64,000 bases of DNA from Pseudomonas marginalis. Lineage in GTDB: Bacteria > Pseudomonadota > Gammaproteobacteria > Pseudomonadales > Pseudomonadaceae. The stretch is from positions 200,048 to 264,047 of the forward strand of contig NZ_LKEG01000042.1 of NCBI RefSeq assembly GCF_001645105.1, given 5' to 3'. Shown here piece after piece: positions 18,755 to 27,814 of this stretch; position 1 is the stretch's first letter; the number at the start of each line of letters is the position of its first letter. The position numbers and the translations under genes are program-made. Below the pieces are notes generated by a model, which had not been told where the DNA came from, did no database searches, and saw only the letters and a program-made list of their open reading frames with translations.

Positions 18755-21056
18755 ACGCCTGCTACCCCGCCTGTTCCTGATCCTGCTGGTGGCCGTGCTG
18801 GCCCTGGCCGGCTGGCAGTGGCGCCACGGTGCGCCCTTGTCGGCCAACCTGATGGAACTGGTGCCGGGCAATACGCCGGACGCCTTGGAACAGCAAGCCG
18901 AACAGCGCATGCAAGAGCCGCTGAACCGCGAGATGTTGGTGTTGGTGGGGCATGCCGACCGTCAGCAAGCCGTCGCCGTGGCGCAACAGTTAGGCGAGCG
19001 CTGGCAGGCCAGCGGGCTGTTTGAAAAGGTGCAGTGGAACCTGCAAGCCGACTTGCCGGCGCTGCGCGAGCAATTGCTGCGCGGCCGCCTGGCGATGCTC
19101 TCGGCCAAGGACCGTGAGCAACTGGTTAAACAGCCCGACGCGTTTATCCAGCAGCGCGTGCAAGCGCTGTTCGACCCCTTCACCGGGTTTAGCCTGGTGC
19201 CGAGCCAGGACGACTGGCTGGGCTTGACCGGGCGTATCCAGAACAGCCAGCCGCAACACGGCTCGGTGCAACTGGATATCGGCAGCGGCGCGTTGATCGC
19301 CGATGCCGACGGCAAAAGCTGGGTGCTACTGCGTGCACGCACCACCGGCAATGCCTTCGACATGACACTGCCGCTGCACGTGGCAGACCTGCTCCAGGTC
19401 AGCCGCGAACAGGCCAGCGGGCAAGGCGCGCAGTTGCTCGCCGCCAGCGGCTTGCTCTACGCCGCCAATGGCCAGCAGCAGGCCACGCGGGAAATCACCT
19501 GGGTGGGCGGCGGCGCTACCGTCGGCATCCTGTTGTTGCTGTTGCTGGCGTTCCGGCGCTGGCGCGTGCTGCTGGCCTTTGTGCCGGTGCTGGTGGGCAT
19601 GCTGTTTGGCGCGGTGGCCTGTGTGGCACTGTTCGGCCATATGCACGTGATGACCTTGGTATTGGGTTCCAGCCTGATCGGCGTGGCGGTGGATTACCCG
19701 CTGCACTATCTGTCGAAAAGCTGGAGCCTGCAGCCGTGGCGCAGTTGGCCGGCGTTGCGTTTGACGCTGCCGGGGCTGAGCCTGAGCCTGGCGACCAGTT
19801 GCATCGGTTACCTGGCGCTGGCCTGGACGCCGTTCCCGGCACTGACCCAGATTGCGGTGTTCTCCGCTGCCGGCCTGGTCGGTGCGTACCTGTCTGCCGT
19901 GTGCCTGTTGCCGGCGCTGCTCAAGGGTGTCGAACTGCGCCCGGCGCAATGGCCGCTGCGCATCGCTGAATGCCTGTGGCTGGTACGCGCCTCGTTACTC
20001 AAGCGCGTGCCGAGCCCTGTCCTGCTGGCGTTGCTGCTGCTGTTTTGCGCGGGCGGCCTGTGGCACCTGAACAGCAAAAACGACATTCGCCAATGGATCG
20101 GTGCACCGCCGCAATTGCTGCAAGAAGCGCAGGCCGTGGCACGCATTACCGGGTTCCAGCCCACCAGCCAGTTCTTCCTGGTTCGCGCGGACAATCAGCA
20201 GCAGTTGCTGGAGCGCCAGGCAGCCTTGGGCCAGCGCCTGGATCAGTTGGTGAACATGGACAAACTCCAGGGCTACTTGGCGCTCAACCAACTGGTCAGC
20301 CTGCCCGCCGAGCAACAACAGCTGCGTGATGCGCTGAATAAACTCCCGGAACATTGGCAGCCGCTGCTGGACCTCGGCGTACCCGCCAGCGCCCTGCACG
20401 CCGAAGTGGCGCAACTGCAAGCGCTGCCCACCGAAGACATCGACAGCGCACTGGTGGGCCCGTTGGCCGAACCTTGGCGCACCCTGTGGCTTGGTCCGGT
20501 CGACGGCGGCGTCGCCGCGATGGTCAGCCTGCAAGGCTTGAACAACCCGGCGCTGCTGCGGGTGCAAGCGCTGGATTTGCCGGGCGTGCAATTGGTCGAC
20601 CGTCTGGGCGACTTGAACCGGGTATTCGCCGACACGCAGATCAGCGCCGCCGAATTGAAGTTGATGTCGTGCGTGCTGATCGTGCTGCTGTTGATCCTGC
20701 CATTCGGCTTCGGCGGCGCCCTGCGCATTGTCGCCCTGCCGCTGCTGGCAGCCCTGTGCAGCCTGGCCAGCCTCGGCTGGCTGGGCCAGCCGCTGACGCT
20801 GTTCAGCCTGTTCGGCCTGCTGTTGGTCACGGCCATCAGCGTCGACTACGCGATCCTGATGCGCGAGCAGATCGGCGGCCCTGCGGTCAGCCTGTTGGGC
20901 ACATTGCTGGCGGCGCTGACGACCTGGTTGTCGTTTGGCCTGCTGGCGGTGTCCAGCACGCCGGCAGTGAGTAATTTCGGCTTATCGGTCAGCCTCGGCC
21001 TGGCATTCAGCTTTATGCTGGCGCCTTGGGCCGGGCAACAGAAGCACGCCTTATGA
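18744..21056 (+). CDS. MMPL/RND-family exporter of the APE cluster
   Basis: 770-aa inner-membrane transporter with two hydrophobic bundles of ~5-6 helices (around residues 250-425 and 620-760), each preceded by a periplasmic loop domain: the RND/MMPL plan. The motif G-V-A-V-D-Y-P-L-H-Y in helix 4 and I-S-V-D-Y-A-I-L in the second half carry the Asp residues of the proton relay. It probably extracts the lipid-linked polyene and hands it to the LolA-like protein. The start is TTG 18744 (M-P-S-E-R-L-L), overlapping the previous gene by 11 bp. Confidence 0.85.
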   Translation: MPSERLLPRLFLILLVAVLALAGWQWRHGAPLSANLMELVPGNTPDALEQQAEQRMQEPLNREMLVLVGHADRQQAVAVAQQLGERWQASGLFEKVQWNLQADLPALREQLLRGRLAMLSAKDREQLVKQPDAFIQQRVQALFDPFTGFSLVPSQDDWLGLTGRIQNSQPQHGSVQLDIGSGALIADADGKSWVLLRARTTGNAFDMTLPLHVADLLQVSREQASGQGAQLLAASGLLYAANGQQQATREITWVGGGATVGILLLLLLAFRRWRVLLAFVPVLVGMLFGAVACVALFGHMHVMTLVLGSSLIGVAVDYPLHYLSKSWSLQPWRSWPALRLTLPGLSLSLATSCIGYLALAWTPFPALTQIAVFSAAGLVGAYLSAVCLLPALLKGVELRPAQWPLRIAECLWLVRASLLKRVPSPVLLALLLLFCAGGLWHLNSKNDIRQWIGAPPQLLQEAQAVARITGFQPTSQFFLVRADNQQQLLERQAALGQRLDQLVNMDKLQGYLALNQLVSLPAEQQQLRDALNKLPEHWQPLLDLGVPASALHAEVAQLQALPTEDIDSALVGPLAEPWRTLWLGPVDGGVAAMVSLQGLNNPALLRVQALDLPGVQLVDRLGDLNRVFADTQISAAELKLMSCVLIVLLLILPFGFGGALRIVALPLLAALCSLASLGWLGQPLTLFSLFGLLLVTAISVDYAILMREQIGGPAVSLLGTLLAALTTWLSFGLLAVSSTPAVSNFGLSVSLGLAFSFMLAPWAGQQKHAL

Positions 21057-21089
21057 ATGTGATTATCGCCAATGTGGCAAGGAGCCCTC

Positions 21090-22337
21090 GTGCCCATAGT
21101 TGAAATGGAACGTCGCCAGGTGGTGGTGATCGGTGCAGGTCCATCCGGGGCCATCGCCGCCGCGCTGCTCAAGCGCAAAGGGCATGATGTATTGATCATC
21201 GAGCGCCAGCATTTCCCGCGGTTCTCGATTGGCGAAAGCCTGCTGTCCCACTGCATCGACTTTATCGAAGAAGCCGGCATGCTGGAGGCCGTGCAGGCCG
21301 CGGGTTTCCAGGTGAAAACCGGGGCTGCGTTCGCCTGGGGCGAGCGCTACAGCGCGTTTGATTTCGGCGATACGTTCAGCAACGGCAAGCCCACCACCTT
21401 CCAGGTGCAGCGCGGCGAGTTCGACAAGCTGCTGGCCGATCAGGCGGCCTTGCAAGGCGTGGACATCCGTTACGGCGAAACCATCGTCGGCGTGGATTTC
21501 AAAGGCGAATCCCGCTACCTGCACGTGCGCCGCGAAAACGGCAGCGAGTATCACCTCAAGGCTAAGTTCGTGCTGGATGCCAGCGGTTACGGCCGCGTGC
21601 TGCCGCGCCTGCTGGAGCTGGACGTGCCGTCGGACTTTCCGGTGCGCCAGGCGGTGTTCACCCACGTCGAGGACCGTATCGAACACCCAGGCTTTGACCG
21701 CACCAAGATTCTGGTCACCACCCATCCGACTCAGCGCGATATCTGGTTCTGGACCATCCCGTTCAGCAACGGTCGCTGCTCGGTGGGTGTGGTCGCGGCC
21801 AAACAGCACTTCGACGGCCGCGACAGTGACCTCGACGCCTGCCTGCGTGGTTTTATCGACGAAACCCCAAGCCTGTCCGGCGTGCTGAAAAACGCCGTAT
21901 GGGATACACCGGCGCGGACCATCGGCGGCTACGCGGCCAATGTCAAAAGCCTGCACGGGCCGGGCTTTGCACTGCTGGGCAACGCAGCGGAGTTCCTCGA
22001 CCCGGTGTTCTCTTCCGGGGTGACCATCGCCATGCGTTCGGCGAGCATGGCGGCCGGTGTGCTGCACCGTCAGCTCAACGGCGAGACCGTGGACTGGCAA
22101 ACCGAGTTTGCCGAGCCATTGAAGCGTGGCGTCGACACCTTCCGCTGCTACGTTGAAGGCTGGTACGCCGGGACCTTCCAGGATGTGATTTTCCATCCGA
22201 GCAGCTCGCCGGAGATTCGTCGGATGATCAGTGCGATCCTCGCCGGCTACGCGTGGGATGAGCGCAACCCGTTTGTGAGTGAGCCCAAGCGACGGTTGCG
22301 GATGTTGTCGGAGATTTGTGCGAGTGAGCCGGTATGA
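21090..22337 (+). CDS. Flavin-dependent halogenase/monooxygenase-like enzyme of the APE cluster
   Basis: 415-aa flavoprotein of the tryptophan-halogenase-like family. It has the FAD-binding G-A-G-P-S-G (15-20) and F-P-R-F-S-I-G-E-S-L-L. Two halogenase hallmarks are present: W-x-W-x-I-P as W-F-W-T-I-P (219-224), and a Lys in F-Q-V-K-T-G-A-A-F-A-W-G (Lys76) where phenolic halogenases have their catalytic Lys. It may halogenate the aryl head group, as proposed for xanthomonadins, or hydroxylate it; geranylgeranyl-reductase-like activity is another option. GTG 21090 has AAGGAG five bases upstream and is preferred over ATG 21072. It overlaps the methyltransferase by ATGA. Confidence 0.8.
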   Translation: MPIVEMERRQVVVIGAGPSGAIAAALLKRKGHDVLIIERQHFPRFSIGESLLSHCIDFIEEAGMLEAVQAAGFQVKTGAAFAWGERYSAFDFGDTFSNGKPTTFQVQRGEFDKLLADQAALQGVDIRYGETIVGVDFKGESRYLHVRRENGSEYHLKAKFVLDASGYGRVLPRLLELDVPSDFPVRQAVFTHVEDRIEHPGFDRTKILVTTHPTQRDIWFWTIPFSNGRCSVGVVAAKQHFDGRDSDLDACLRGFIDETPSLSGVLKNAVWDTPARTIGGYAANVKSLHGPGFALLGNAAEFLDPVFSSGVTIAMRSASMAAGVLHRQLNGETVDWQTEFAEPLKRGVDTFRCYVEGWYAGTFQDVIFHPSSSPEIRRMISAILAGYAWDERNPFVSEPKRRLRMLSEICASEPV

Positions 22338-23083
22338 GCAGTCCTTCTCTTGATAAAACCTATTTAAGTAAGCACTACGTCGAAGAAACCAAATTCGGCC
22401 TCTGGTTCCTGCGCAGTCACACCTGGCAGCATCGCGTGTTGCGCGTGGCGATCAACGACTTGCGCAGCCTGTTCACGGAGCCATTGCCTGAGGCGCCGGT
22501 ATTGCTGGATGCCGGTTGCGGACAAGGCAAATCCTTCACGCTGTTGCAGCAGGTATTTGCGCCTTCACGGTTGATCGGCCTGGACGCCGACCCCCACAGC
22601 CTGGCGTTGAGCCAGGTTGAGGCCACGCGCCAAGGCTTGAGCGTAGAACTGATCGGCAGCGACTGCGCCACCCTCGACGTGCCGGACGCCAGCGTCGACA
22701 TCCTGTTCTGCCACCAGACCTTCCACCATCTGGTTGAACAGCACCGCGCCCTCAAAGAGTTCTACCGCGTGCTCAAGCCCGGCGGCTATCTGTTGTTTGC
22801 CGAATCCACCGAAGCCTATATCGACACCTGGGTAATCCGCTGGCTGTTCCGCCACCCGATGCATGTGCAAAAAAGCGCCGAAGAATACCTGGAGATGCTC
22901 CGCGAGCAGGGTTTTGAATTCGGCCCACAGAACGTCTCGTACCCGTACTTGTGGTGGAGCCGCTCCAGCGACTTCGGCCTGCTGGAACGCTGGGGCCTGC
23001 GCAAGGCGCCGCCGGTGGGCCAGCGCGAAGAAACCCTGGTCAACTGCGTGGCACGCAAACCTTTGGCGAGTGCCGCACCATGA
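22334..23083 (+). CDS. SAM-dependent methyltransferase of the APE cluster
   Basis: 249-aa class I methyltransferase. Motif I is L-L-D-A-G-C-G-Q-G-K (57-66), followed by G-L-D-A-D and D-I-L-F-C-H-Q-T-F-H-H, then L-K-P-G-G-Y-L-L-F, typical of UbiE/type 11 enzymes. Aryl polyenes are often methylated on the head group, so this is probably a C- or O-methyltransferase acting on the aryl ring or its precursor. Both ends overlap neighbours by ATGA. Confidence 0.82.
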   Translation: MSSPSLDKTYLSKHYVEETKFGLWFLRSHTWQHRVLRVAINDLRSLFTEPLPEAPVLLDAGCGQGKSFTLLQQVFAPSRLIGLDADPHSLALSQVEATRQGLSVELIGSDCATLDVPDASVDILFCHQTFHHLVEQHRALKEFYRVLKPGGYLLFAESTEAYIDTWVIRWLFRHPMHVQKSAEEYLEMLREQGFEFGPQNVSYPYLWWSRSSDFGLLERWGLRKAPPVGQREETLVNCVARKPLASAAP

Positions 23084-23562
23084 TGCGCTGGCTCTTGATC
23101 GGTTGCCTGTTGCTGCTGAGCGCCTGCGCCAGCCAGCCGCCGCTGCCCGAGAAACCCCCAACCCTGGCCTTGCCGCTGCAACTGCATGTGCAACGCCTGG
23201 CCGACGGCCAGAGCCAGGACTGGCTGCTGGTGATCCAGCGCGAAGGCGCGGGCATTCGTTGGTCGATGATGGACCCGCTGGGCATCCCCCAGGCCCGTCA
23301 GAAGCTGATCAATGGCGAATGGCAGGCCGATGGCTTGCTGCCGCCCAATCCCCAGGCCCGTGAGTTGTTTGCCGCGTTGCTGTTCGCGCTGACCTCGCCG
23401 GATGACCTGCGCGCGCTGTACCCCAGCGCGCAGGCGATGGACTTGACGCGCACTCTGCCGGGCCATTGGCAGATCGTGTATCAATCGTCTGAGGTCTTTC
23501 GCGTGAACATCAGCGGGCAGCCGTTGAGCTATCGCATCACGCCACTTGGAGCGGCCCGATGA
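23080..23562 (+). CDS. DUF3261-type lipoprotein of the APE cluster
   Basis: 160-aa predicted lipoprotein. The signal sequence L-L-I-G-C-L-L-L-L-S-A-C has a lipobox L-S-A-C, and Ala-Ser after Cys favours outer-membrane sorting. The remainder has a LolB-like flavour (I-R-W-S-M-M-D-P-L-G-I-P-Q-A-R-Q). It probably receives the polyene lipid at the outer membrane from the LolA-like carrier. It starts at ATG ATG overlapping the methyltransferase stop, and its own stop overlaps the ketosynthase start. Confidence 0.8.
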   Translation: MMRWLLIGCLLLLSACASQPPLPEKPPTLALPLQLHVQRLADGQSQDWLLVIQREGAGIRWSMMDPLGIPQARQKLINGEWQADGLLPPNPQARELFAALLFALTSPDDLRALYPSAQAMDLTRTLPGHWQIVYQSSEVFRVNISGQPLSYRITPLGAAR

Positions 23563-24725
23563 GCGCCTACCTCAACGCCCTCGGCGTGATCTGCGCCCTC
23601 GGTCGTGGCCAGGACGAGGTCAGCCGCAGCCTGTTTGCCGGCGACTGCTCCGGCATGCGCCCCGAAAGCGGCTGGGTGCCGGAGCGCGTGTTGCCGGTGG
23701 GCGCCGTGAAAGGCGACTTGGCAACCATCCCGCCCGAGTTGGGCCAGCAAAGCAGTCGCAATAACCAGTTGCTGCTGGAAGCCGCGTTGCAGATCGAGGG
23801 CGAGATCCGCCTGGCGATCAAGCGCCACGGCGCGGCGCGGGTCGGCATTGTGCTGGGCACCAGCACCTCGGGAATCGATGAGGCCAGTCGCGGCATCGCC
23901 CATTACCTGCGCGACCATCAGTTCCCCAACGACTACGACTACCAACAACAGGAGCTCAGCGCTCCGGCGAACTTCCTTGCCGACTGGTTGCAATTGAGCG
24001 GCCCAGCCTATGTGATCTCCACCGCCTGCACGTCCAGCGCCCGCGCGTTGATGAGTGCCCAGCGCCTGCTGGACTTGGGCGTGTGCGATGCGGTGATCTG
24101 CGGCGGCGTCGACAGCCTGTGCAAGCTGACGCTTAACGGTTTCAGCTCACTGGAAGCGGTGTCGAACGAGCGCTGCAAGCCGTTTTCGGTGAACCGCGAC
24201 GGCATCAACATCGGCGAAGCGGCGGTGCTGTTTCTGATGAGCAAAGAGCCTGCGCCCATCGCCCTGCTGGGCAGCGGCGCCAGTTGCGATGCGCACCATA
24301 TCTCCGCCCCCGAGCCTACCGGCAAAGGCGCATTGCAATCCATGCGCAAGGCCCTGGCCAGCTCCAAATTGCAGCCTGGGCAGATCGGTTACCTGAACCT
24401 GCACGGCACCGCCACCCAGCACAACGACGCCATGGAAAGCCTGGCCGTCGCCCGCCTGTTCCCGGAAGGGGTGGCTTGCTCGTCGACCAAACCCATGAGC
24501 GGCCACACCCTGGGTGCAGCCGGCGCGCTGGAAGCGGCGTTCTGCTGGTTGAGCCTGGTTCACAATCGGCTGCCGCCGCATGTGTGGGACGGCCAGCCCG
24601 ACCCCGCGCTGCCCGCCTTGCACTGGGCTACCGCCGGCGCCACCCTGGAAAAACGCTGCCTGATGAGCAACTCGTTTGCCTTCGGCGGCAACAATGTCAG
24701 CCTGATTATCGGAGAGGCCCCATGA
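23559..24725 (+). CDS. apeO: Beta-ketoacyl-ACP synthase (ApeO-like)
   Basis: 388-aa thiolase-fold ketosynthase with the complete Cys-His-His triad: Cys157 in S-T-A-C-T-S-S, His282 in L-H-G-T-A-T, and His316 in S-G-H-T-L-G-A-A-G. In studied APE systems ApeO forms the elongating complex with the truncated ApeC and extends the polyene by two carbons per round. ATG 23559 overlaps the previous stop; the gene ends overlapping the dehydratase. Confidence 0.85.
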   Translation: MSAYLNALGVICALGRGQDEVSRSLFAGDCSGMRPESGWVPERVLPVGAVKGDLATIPPELGQQSSRNNQLLLEAALQIEGEIRLAIKRHGAARVGIVLGTSTSGIDEASRGIAHYLRDHQFPNDYDYQQQELSAPANFLADWLQLSGPAYVISTACTSSARALMSAQRLLDLGVCDAVICGGVDSLCKLTLNGFSSLEAVSNERCKPFSVNRDGINIGEAAVLFLMSKEPAPIALLGSGASCDAHHISAPEPTGKGALQSMRKALASSKLQPGQIGYLNLHGTATQHNDAMESLAVARLFPEGVACSSTKPMSGHTLGAAGALEAAFCWLSLVHNRLPPHVWDGQPDPALPALHWATAGATLEKRCLMSNSFAFGGNNVSLIIGEAP

Positions 24726-25183
24726 TCGATTGGCCACTCGCCGAACTGCTGCCCCACGCGGGCGACATGATCCTGATCGACCAGGTGCTGTCGTTCGATG
24801 AAGAGCAGATCCGCACCCGCACCCTCGTCAAGCCCGGCGGCCTGTTCAACCGCCCGGACGGCAGCCTGCCGGCCTGGGTCGGCATCGAGTTGATGGCGCA
24901 AAGCGTCGCCGCCTACGCCGGTTGCCGCGCACGCCAGAAAGGTCAAGCCGTGGAGTTGGGCTTCCTGCTCGGCACACGTAAGTTCGAATGCAACGTGGCG
25001 TCTTTCCCGGCAGGCACCGAGCTGAGCATCCACGGCCTGCGATCCCTGGAAGACGACAACGGCATGGGTGTGTTCGAATGTCACCTGACCGGTGACGGTA
25101 TCCAGGCCAGCGCCCGCTTGAATGTATTTCGACCGCCCCAGGCGGCCAATTATTTAGAAGAATCGAAGGACGTAACGCCATGA
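24722..25183 (+). CDS. apeP: 3-hydroxyacyl-ACP dehydratase (ApeP-like)
   Basis: 153-aa hotdog dehydratase with L-L-P-H-A-G-D-M-I-L-I-D near the N-terminus and G-I-E-L-M-A-Q-S-V-A-A-Y-A-G around residue 58, the FabA/FabZ helix carrying the acidic residue. Its partner is probably the ApeI-like domain at the C-terminus of the ligase fusion, because ApeI and ApeP act as a heterodimer elsewhere. The frame is open far upstream, but ATG 24722 overlaps the ketosynthase stop. Confidence 0.85.
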   Translation: MIDWPLAELLPHAGDMILIDQVLSFDEEQIRTRTLVKPGGLFNRPDGSLPAWVGIELMAQSVAAYAGCRARQKGQAVELGFLLGTRKFECNVASFPAGTELSIHGLRSLEDDNGMGVFECHLTGDGIQASARLNVFRPPQAANYLEESKDVTP

Positions 25184-25908
25184 CTGAATCCGTACTGGTC
25201 ACCGGCTCCAGCCGTGGCATCGGCCGCGCCATCGCGCTGCGCCTGGCCCAGGCCGGGCATGACATCGTGCTGCACTGCCGCAGCGGCCGTAGCGATGCCG
25301 ATGCGGTGCAGGCTGAGGTTGAAGCCCTGGGCCGCCAGGCGCGGGTGTTGCAATTCGATGTGGCGGATCGCGCGCTGTGCAAGGAAATCCTCGAGGCGGA
25401 TGTGGAGCAACATGGCGCCTATTACGGCGTGGTGCTCAACGCCGGCCTGACCCGTGACGGTGCGTTTCCGGCCCTGTCGGAAGACGATTGGGACGTGGTG
25501 ATGCGCACCAACCTCGACGGTTTCTATAACGTGCTGCACCCGGTGATGATGCCGATGATTCGTCGTCGCGCGGCCGGGCGTATCGTCTGCATCACCTCGG
25601 TTTCCGGTTTGATCGGCAACCGCGGCCAGGTCAATTACAGCGCCTCGAAAGCCGGCCTGATTGGCGCAGCCAAGGCCCTGGCCATTGAGCTGGGCAAACG
25701 CAAGATCACCGTCAATTGCGTGGCTCCCGGCTTGATCGACACGGCGATGCTGGATGAAAACGTGCCCGTGGAAGAGCTGATGAAGATGATCCCCGCGCAG
25801 CGCATGGGCACCCCGGAAGAGGTGGCCGGCGCGGTGAATTTCCTGATGTCGGCCGAGGCGGGCTATATCACGCGCCAGGTGTTGGCCGTGAATGGAGGCC
25901 TGTGCTGA
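25180..25908 (+). CDS. apeQ: 3-ketoacyl-ACP reductase, FabG-like SDR (ApeQ-like)
   Basis: 242-aa short-chain dehydrogenase. The NADP-binding motif is T-G-S-S-R-G-I-G (8-15), N-A-G follows at 87-89, and the catalytic residues are Asn111, Ser140, Tyr153 and Lys157 (Y-S-A-S-K). It reduces the 3-keto group in each polyene extension cycle. It overlaps the dehydratase by ATGA and shares one base with the next start. Confidence 0.88.
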   Translation: MTESVLVTGSSRGIGRAIALRLAQAGHDIVLHCRSGRSDADAVQAEVEALGRQARVLQFDVADRALCKEILEADVEQHGAYYGVVLNAGLTRDGAFPALSEDDWDVVMRTNLDGFYNVLHPVMMPMIRRRAAGRIVCITSVSGLIGNRGQVNYSASKAGLIGAAKALAIELGKRKITVNCVAPGLIDTAMLDENVPVEELMKMIPAQRMGTPEEVAGAVNFLMSAEAGYITRQVLAVNGGLC

Positions 25909-27134
25909 TGAAACGCGTCGTCGTCACCGGCATGGCCGGCATGACCTCCCTGGGCGGCGATTGGGAGACCATCTCGGCCAACTTTCGCGCCAACCGCAGC
26001 GGCATCCGCCGCATGGATGAGTGGGACCGCTTTACCGAATTGAACACGCGCCTGGCCGGGCCGATCGACGATTTCGTCGTGCCCGCCCATTGGACGCGCA
26101 AGCAACTGCGCAGCATGGGCCGCGTCTCGCGCCTGGCGGTGTGGGCGGCGGAGCAGGCGTTGCGGGACGCCGGCTTGCTCGGCGACGAGTCGATCAAGGA
26201 CGGACGCATGGGCGTGGCCTGTGGCTCGTCCACCGGCAGCACCGACGAGATCAAGGCGTTCGGCAATATGCTGCTGAACTCAGTGGCCGAGGGGCTGAAC
26301 GCCAACTCCTACGTGCGCATGATGCCGCACACCACGGCGGCAAATATCAGCATCTTCTTTGGCCTCACCGGGCGATTGATCCCTACCTCCAGCGCCTGCA
26401 CCAGCGGCAGCCAGGGCATCGGCTATGCCTATGAGGCGATCAAGTTCGGCCGCCTGCCGTTGATGCTCGCCGGCGGTGCCGAAGAGCTGTGCCCCACCGA
26501 AGCCATGGTGTTCGACGCACTCTACGCCACCAGCCTGAAAAACGACGCGCCGCAAACCAGCCCACGCCCGTACGACAGCGGCCGCGATGGCCTGGTGATC
26601 GGTGAAGGCGGCGGCATGCTGGTGCTCGAAGAACTGGAACATGCGTTGGCGCGGGGTGCGCATATCCACGCCGAGATCGTCGGTTTTGGCAGCAACGCCG
26701 ACGGCCAGCACACCACCCGCCCGGAACAGAAAACCATGCGCCGCGCGATGGAGCTGGCCCTGGAAGATGCCGGGCTTGAGCCTTCCGCGATCGGCTACGT
26801 GAACGGTCATGGTACCGCCACCGACCAAGGCGACATCGCCGAAACGCTGGCGACCAGTAGCCTATTCGGCAGCCGGATGCCCATCAGTTCGCAGAAAAGC
26901 TTCCTCGGCCACACCCTGGGCGCCTGCGGTGCGCTGGAGTCCTGGTTCAGCATCGAGATGATGAACCGCGACCAGTACGTGCACACCTTCAACCTGGATT
27001 CGGTAGACCCGCACTGCGGCGAGCTGGATTACCTGCAAGGTGAATTCCGCGAGATGCACCACGATTACGTAATGAACAACAACTTTGCCTTTGGCGGCGT
27101 CAACACGTCGCTGATCTTCCGCCGCTGGTCCTGA
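25908..27134 (+). CDS. apeR: Beta-ketoacyl-ACP synthase (ApeR-like)
   Basis: 408-aa FabF-like ketosynthase with Cys164 in S-S-A-C-T-S-G-S, His301 in N-G-H-G-T-A-T and His335 in F-L-G-H-T-L-G-A-C-G. It is the second full ketosynthase of the cluster; in APE systems ApeR acts as a homodimer with a role complementary to ApeO-ApeC. A GTG at 25902 is possible, but GGAGG is better spaced for ATG 25908. Confidence 0.85.
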   Translation: MKRVVVTGMAGMTSLGGDWETISANFRANRSGIRRMDEWDRFTELNTRLAGPIDDFVVPAHWTRKQLRSMGRVSRLAVWAAEQALRDAGLLGDESIKDGRMGVACGSSTGSTDEIKAFGNMLLNSVAEGLNANSYVRMMPHTTAANISIFFGLTGRLIPTSSACTSGSQGIGYAYEAIKFGRLPLMLAGGAEELCPTEAMVFDALYATSLKNDAPQTSPRPYDSGRDGLVIGEGGGMLVLEELEHALARGAHIHAEIVGFGSNADGQHTTRPEQKTMRRAMELALEDAGLEPSAIGYVNGHGTATDQGDIAETLATSSLFGSRMPISSQKSFLGHTLGACGALESWFSIEMMNRDQYVHTFNLDSVDPHCGELDYLQGEFREMHHDYVMNNNFAFGGVNTSLIFRRWS

Positions 27135-27160
27135 CTTTTTAATCGATTGGAGAATACGGA

Positions 27161-27604
27161 ATGTCTTCCTTGCTACGCGTCACCCTGATCACCCTGGCCC
27201 TGATGGTCACCGCCGGCTGCACCAGCAAGCCGATCCTCAACACCCAGCACGACCTGCCGGCCAACGCCCAGGTCAGCGAAGAAAAAATGAAAACGGTGAT
27301 CGTCAACGCCCTGCAAAAGCGCGAGTGGACGGTTCAACGCCTGAGCCCGCAACTGGTGCAGGCCGAGATCAACGTGCGTAACCAGTACTACGCGGCCATC
27401 GACATCCGCTACACCCGCAACAGCTACGCGATCACCTACCGCGACAGCCGCGAACTGGGCTACAAGGACGGCAAGATCCATCGCAACTACAACCGCTGGG
27501 TGAACAATCTGGACAGCGACATCATGGCGGGGTTGCGCAGTAATGGCGTGAATGAGGCGGGGACGGCGTCGCAGTTGTTTGAGCAGACCGGTACTTCGAA
27601 ATAA
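27161..27604 (+). CDS. Small APE-cluster lipoprotein
   Basis: 147-aa lipoprotein with signal peptide L-I-T-L-A-L-M-V-T-A-G-C (lipobox T-A-G-C). The mature part is basic and Tyr-rich (Y-Y-A-A-I-D-I-R-Y, Y-K-D-G-K-I-H-R-N-Y-N-R-W). Related small lipoproteins end many aryl-polyene clusters; function is unknown. It lies 26 bp after the last ketosynthase and just before a terminator, so it is probably the last gene of the operon. Confidence 0.78.
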   Translation: MSSLLRVTLITLALMVTAGCTSKPILNTQHDLPANAQVSEEKMKTVIVNALQKREWTVQRLSPQLVQAEINVRNQYYAAIDIRYTRNSYAITYRDSRELGYKDGKIHRNYNRWVNNLDSDIMAGLRSNGVNEAGTASQLFEQTGTSK

Positions 27605-27638
27605 AACTTAAGTTCGCTGCGCTCCAGAAACGACAAAA

Positions 27639-27660
27639 GGCGCCTTTCGGCGCCCTCTTC
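27639..27660 (+). terminator. Intrinsic terminator of the APE operon
   Basis: Perfect stem GGCGCC-TTTC-GGCGCC (27639-27654) preceded by AAAA and followed by CTCTTC. It is placed 35 bp after the last cluster gene. The T-tract is imperfect. Confidence 0.6.
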
Positions 27661-27814
27661 ACAAACAGGTTGGCTTGTCATCGCCGCTTCCTGCCCGGCT
27701 CTGCGATGGCTGGTTGCCCAGGATCCTCAGAGTCTCACAAGCCCCTTTCGGGAACTTGTGCAGTATGCCTGAAAACAGTTTCCCAGCAACCCGTGGCAAA
27801 GTGCCGTTCATCCC

